This document shows, piece after piece, positions 62,848 to 64,000 of a stretch of 64,000 bases of DNA (position 1 is the first letter of the stretch; each line of letters starts with the position of its first letter). Source of the DNA: Bin94 sp965215535. Its GTDB lineage: Bacteria > Gemmatimonadota > Gemmatimonadetes > Longimicrobiales > Gaopeijiaceae. A program made the position numbers and the translations under genes. Below the pieces are notes generated by a model, which saw only the letters and a list, made by a program, of their open reading frames with translations, ran no database searches and had not been told where the DNA came from. The DNA lies in the NCBI GenBank assembly GCA_965215535.1, contig OZ244063.1, positions 2,542,001 through 2,606,000 of the forward strand, written 5' to 3'.

Positions 62848-64000
62848 AAGGCTCCCCGGCGCGCCCGGCGCTTCCGAGTCCGTTGTGGCGCTGGCCACCG
62901 TCGAGGGATCGCCCGAACCCGCCCGGTTGACCGCCCGCACCCGGTAGTAGCGCGTCGTCGCCGGCACCAGGTTGTTCATATCCACAAAACTTCTTCTTGT
63001 ACTTTCGGTGTTCAGCTCCAGAATCCGCCACGGACCATCGCGATTGCTGGAACGCTCGATCCGGTAGCCCACAATCGGCGTGCCCCCGTCTTCGCGCGGC
63101 GCGCTCCACGACAGCCGGATCCGGGTGCCGCCATCGGCTCGCGCAACAAGTCCCGTCGGCGCCCCCGGAACGTCCGGGTCGGTGCTCGTTCCGGCCGAGA
63201 ACGACCAGTCGCCCGCGCCCACACGGTTGATCGCCGCCACCTGGTAGCACCACGTCTGGGCCGGCATGAGCCTCGTATGCGTGTACGAGGTTGCACTGTT
63301 GGAGGTTCGCTCCGCAAGGGTGACCCAGTTTTCGGTTTTGGACTCGCAGCTCGCGCGCCGGGCCCGAATCCGGTAGCTCTCCACCGCGCGACCCCCATCG
63401 TTGATGGGCGGCTGCCAGCTCAACGCAATCGTCGTTGTGCCACCGGAGCGCGCGCGCAAACTGCGGGGTTGCGAGGGCGGCGCCGCGCGGGTGGCTCCGC
63501 TCGCCACATTCGACCAGACGCTCGCGCCCACCAGGTTGATGGCGCGCACCCGGTAATGCCGGGTTGTGCCCGGAGACAGATCGTCGCGCTCATAGCGCGT
63601 GGCCGTGCTGCCCGTGTTGTTCTCGATCGTGCGCCACCCGCTTGTGCCGGTAGCCGATTCGTCGATGCGGTAGCCGATGATGGGCCTGCCCCCATCGGAC
63701 GAGGGCGCCTGCCAGGACAACACCAGCCGCGTGCGGCCCAGGTTGGTGGTTCTTCCCGGCGCGACGCGCAACCCCTGGGGCGGACCCGGCGCCGCGACAT
63801 CCGTGGTTGCCGTGGCCGTGTTCGACGGATTGCCTGCGCCGGTGCCGTTGACCGCGCGCACCCGATAGAAGCGCCTTGTCCCCGCCGGCAGCCCTGTATG
63901 ACGATAGCGGGTTGTGGTGGACCGGGTGTTTTGTACAAGGGTGGTCCAGGGGCCGGTTCGTTGCTCCGAGAGCTCAATGCGGTAGCCGGTTGGACGACCT
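60808..64000 (-). CDS. FN3-repeat surface protein with C-terminal barrel-like domain (B2), 5' end outside
   Basis: At least 1,063 residues; the frame is open to the window edge, where a further FN3 domain is partly visible ('GYRIELSEQRTGPW'). Six FN3 domains can be seen in order toward the C-terminus. The third from the edge has an extra Cys pair ('RASCESK', 'TWCYQVAA'). The final two FN3 domains and the ~485-residue barrel-like domain are nearly identical to those of B1, while the upstream FN3 domains are clearly different. The barrel-like part has 'VSVWGAGEYQSLGEPEATG' and 'FDFTDRTGARPASGVYGTTL'. A 15-base insertion distinguishes it from B1. It probably displays a different FN3 rod on the same anchor. 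Confidence 0.85.
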   Translation of the reverse strand, partial: GRPTGYRIELSEQRTGPWTTLVQNTRSTTTRYRHTGLPAGTRRFYRVRAVNGTGAGNPSNTATATTDVAAPGPPQGLRVAPGRTTNLGRTRLVLSWQAPSSDGGRPIIGYRIDESATGTSGWRTIENNTGSTATRYERDDLSPGTTRHYRVRAINLVGASVWSNVASGATRAAPPSQPRSLRARSGGTTTIALSWQPPINDGGRAVESYRIRARRASCESKTENWVTLAERTSNSATSYTHTRLMPAQTWCYQVAAINRVGAGDWSFSAGTSTDPDVPGAPTGLVARADGGTRIRLSWSAPREDGGTPIVGYRIERSSNRDGPWRILELNTESTRRSFVDMNNLVPATTRYYRVRAVNRAGSGDPSTVASATTDSEAPGAPGSLRATAVGSTEIALEWTAPGYDGGSAVTGYQIDMSADAGRNWQTLTNNTGSEATAYRHTKLSPATTRHYRVRAINAIGRSDPSNVARATTDAVVPDAPTGLTATAVSPTQIDLAWTAPGYNGGADVTGYRIEVSETGEGGWGELAANTRSPVTAHAHRDLRPGSQRFYRVRALNRVGASNPSGIAEAATDDPVQRAERLNRRVLPHVAAAMTTSAIGAIAERIEAAALGPSGGMEMEMGSLNGLAARPGSVDGAFGSDRFGFGDLLNGASFRLSRPRESSRQQAIGAPTVSVWGAGEYQSLGEPEATGLEWSGDLVNVHLGADLRIASDILGGVAISRADGSFDFTDRTGARPASGVYGTTLTAANPYLAWLPGGRGNALWAAGSFGWGDVEINDSRTALRTSPARTVTGAIGGSYQVLQAGSVALKLRAEGWSSRVTVEGSEPGTAEDTTGPNDETGDGAATQPAAAIGETMLSLQRGRLMVELAQGYRMGASEVGVSVEGGVRYDNGDIANGAGMEAGGSLRFANRALGLAIEGRGRVLVAGHEGYEEWGVGGTILFDPEMRGQGFSVRLSPSYGDAASGLNALWERGIAGPGQGGPGGRTATHPTPTLDGEIAYGFASRRGTPYSAFHLGRDGRRALSSGLRYDLGRGFGVRVEASRHDGGFGASRHNLGIRGRVELR

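Overview
The window is high-GC bacterial DNA with compact, often overlapping genes and an outer membrane: a TonB-type vitamin B12 receptor, beta-barrel proteins and many lipoproteins. DUF1684 and NHL-propeller proteins, a 1,112-residue BNR/sortilin-like protein, serine carboxypeptidase S10, CarboxypepD_reg-like lipoproteins and 6-bladed-propeller lipoprotein remnants together suggest a Gemmatimonadota-like organism. The abundance of fibronectin-III surface proteins would also fit a host-associated member of that phylum. This placement is an inference from gene content, not from a marker gene.

Region 1 (1-15.8 kb) is housekeeping: recG (5' end outside the window), asnS, a D-2-hydroxyacid dehydrogenase, a single-domain MazG on the minus strand, then a tight plus-strand run alr-cdd-lipoprotein-OMP-mtaB-miaB-LapA-like-comEC, followed by fbp. 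Most junctions in the run are 4-base start/stop overlaps.

Region 2 (15.8-25.2 kb) holds a two-gene surface module. A sigma-54-type promoter precedes a 1,496-residue lipoprotein built of CarboxypepD/CNA-B-like repeats (called A1 here). A 1,451-residue protein with seven FN3 domains and a C-terminal barrel-like domain (B1) follows it.

Region 3 (25.2-44.3 kb) mixes decayed and intact genes: two lipoprotein pseudogenes and a third fragment, an ABC-F ATPase, a DUF1684 lipoprotein, an NHL protein, an M23 peptidase, a BNR-repeat protein and a UDG-fold protein. It ends with A2, an A1 paralogue on the minus strand that lacks its signal peptide. A2 lies back to back with a frameshifted tyrosine recombinase. 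Next come an orphan DinJ-like antitoxin, a small ORF, and an array of five palindromes spaced 82-83 bp apart.

Region 4 (44.3-57 kb) is a cobalamin uptake and late-synthesis locus: pduX-like L-threonine kinase, btuF-btuC-btuD-cbiB-cobC-cobO-cobQ on the minus strand, and a divergent btuB with a following lipoprotein. There are two cobalamin riboswitches, one before btuF and one before btuB.

Region 5 (57-64 kb) has a GIY-YIG-like protein, a serine carboxypeptidase, an EamA-type transporter, and B2, a minus-strand B1 paralogue whose 5' end lies outside the window. The last ~2.0 kb of B1 and B2 are almost identical and inverted, bracketing 35.6 kb. The duplicated A/B surface modules, the truncated copy beside a recombinase, and the palindrome array are the most unusual content.
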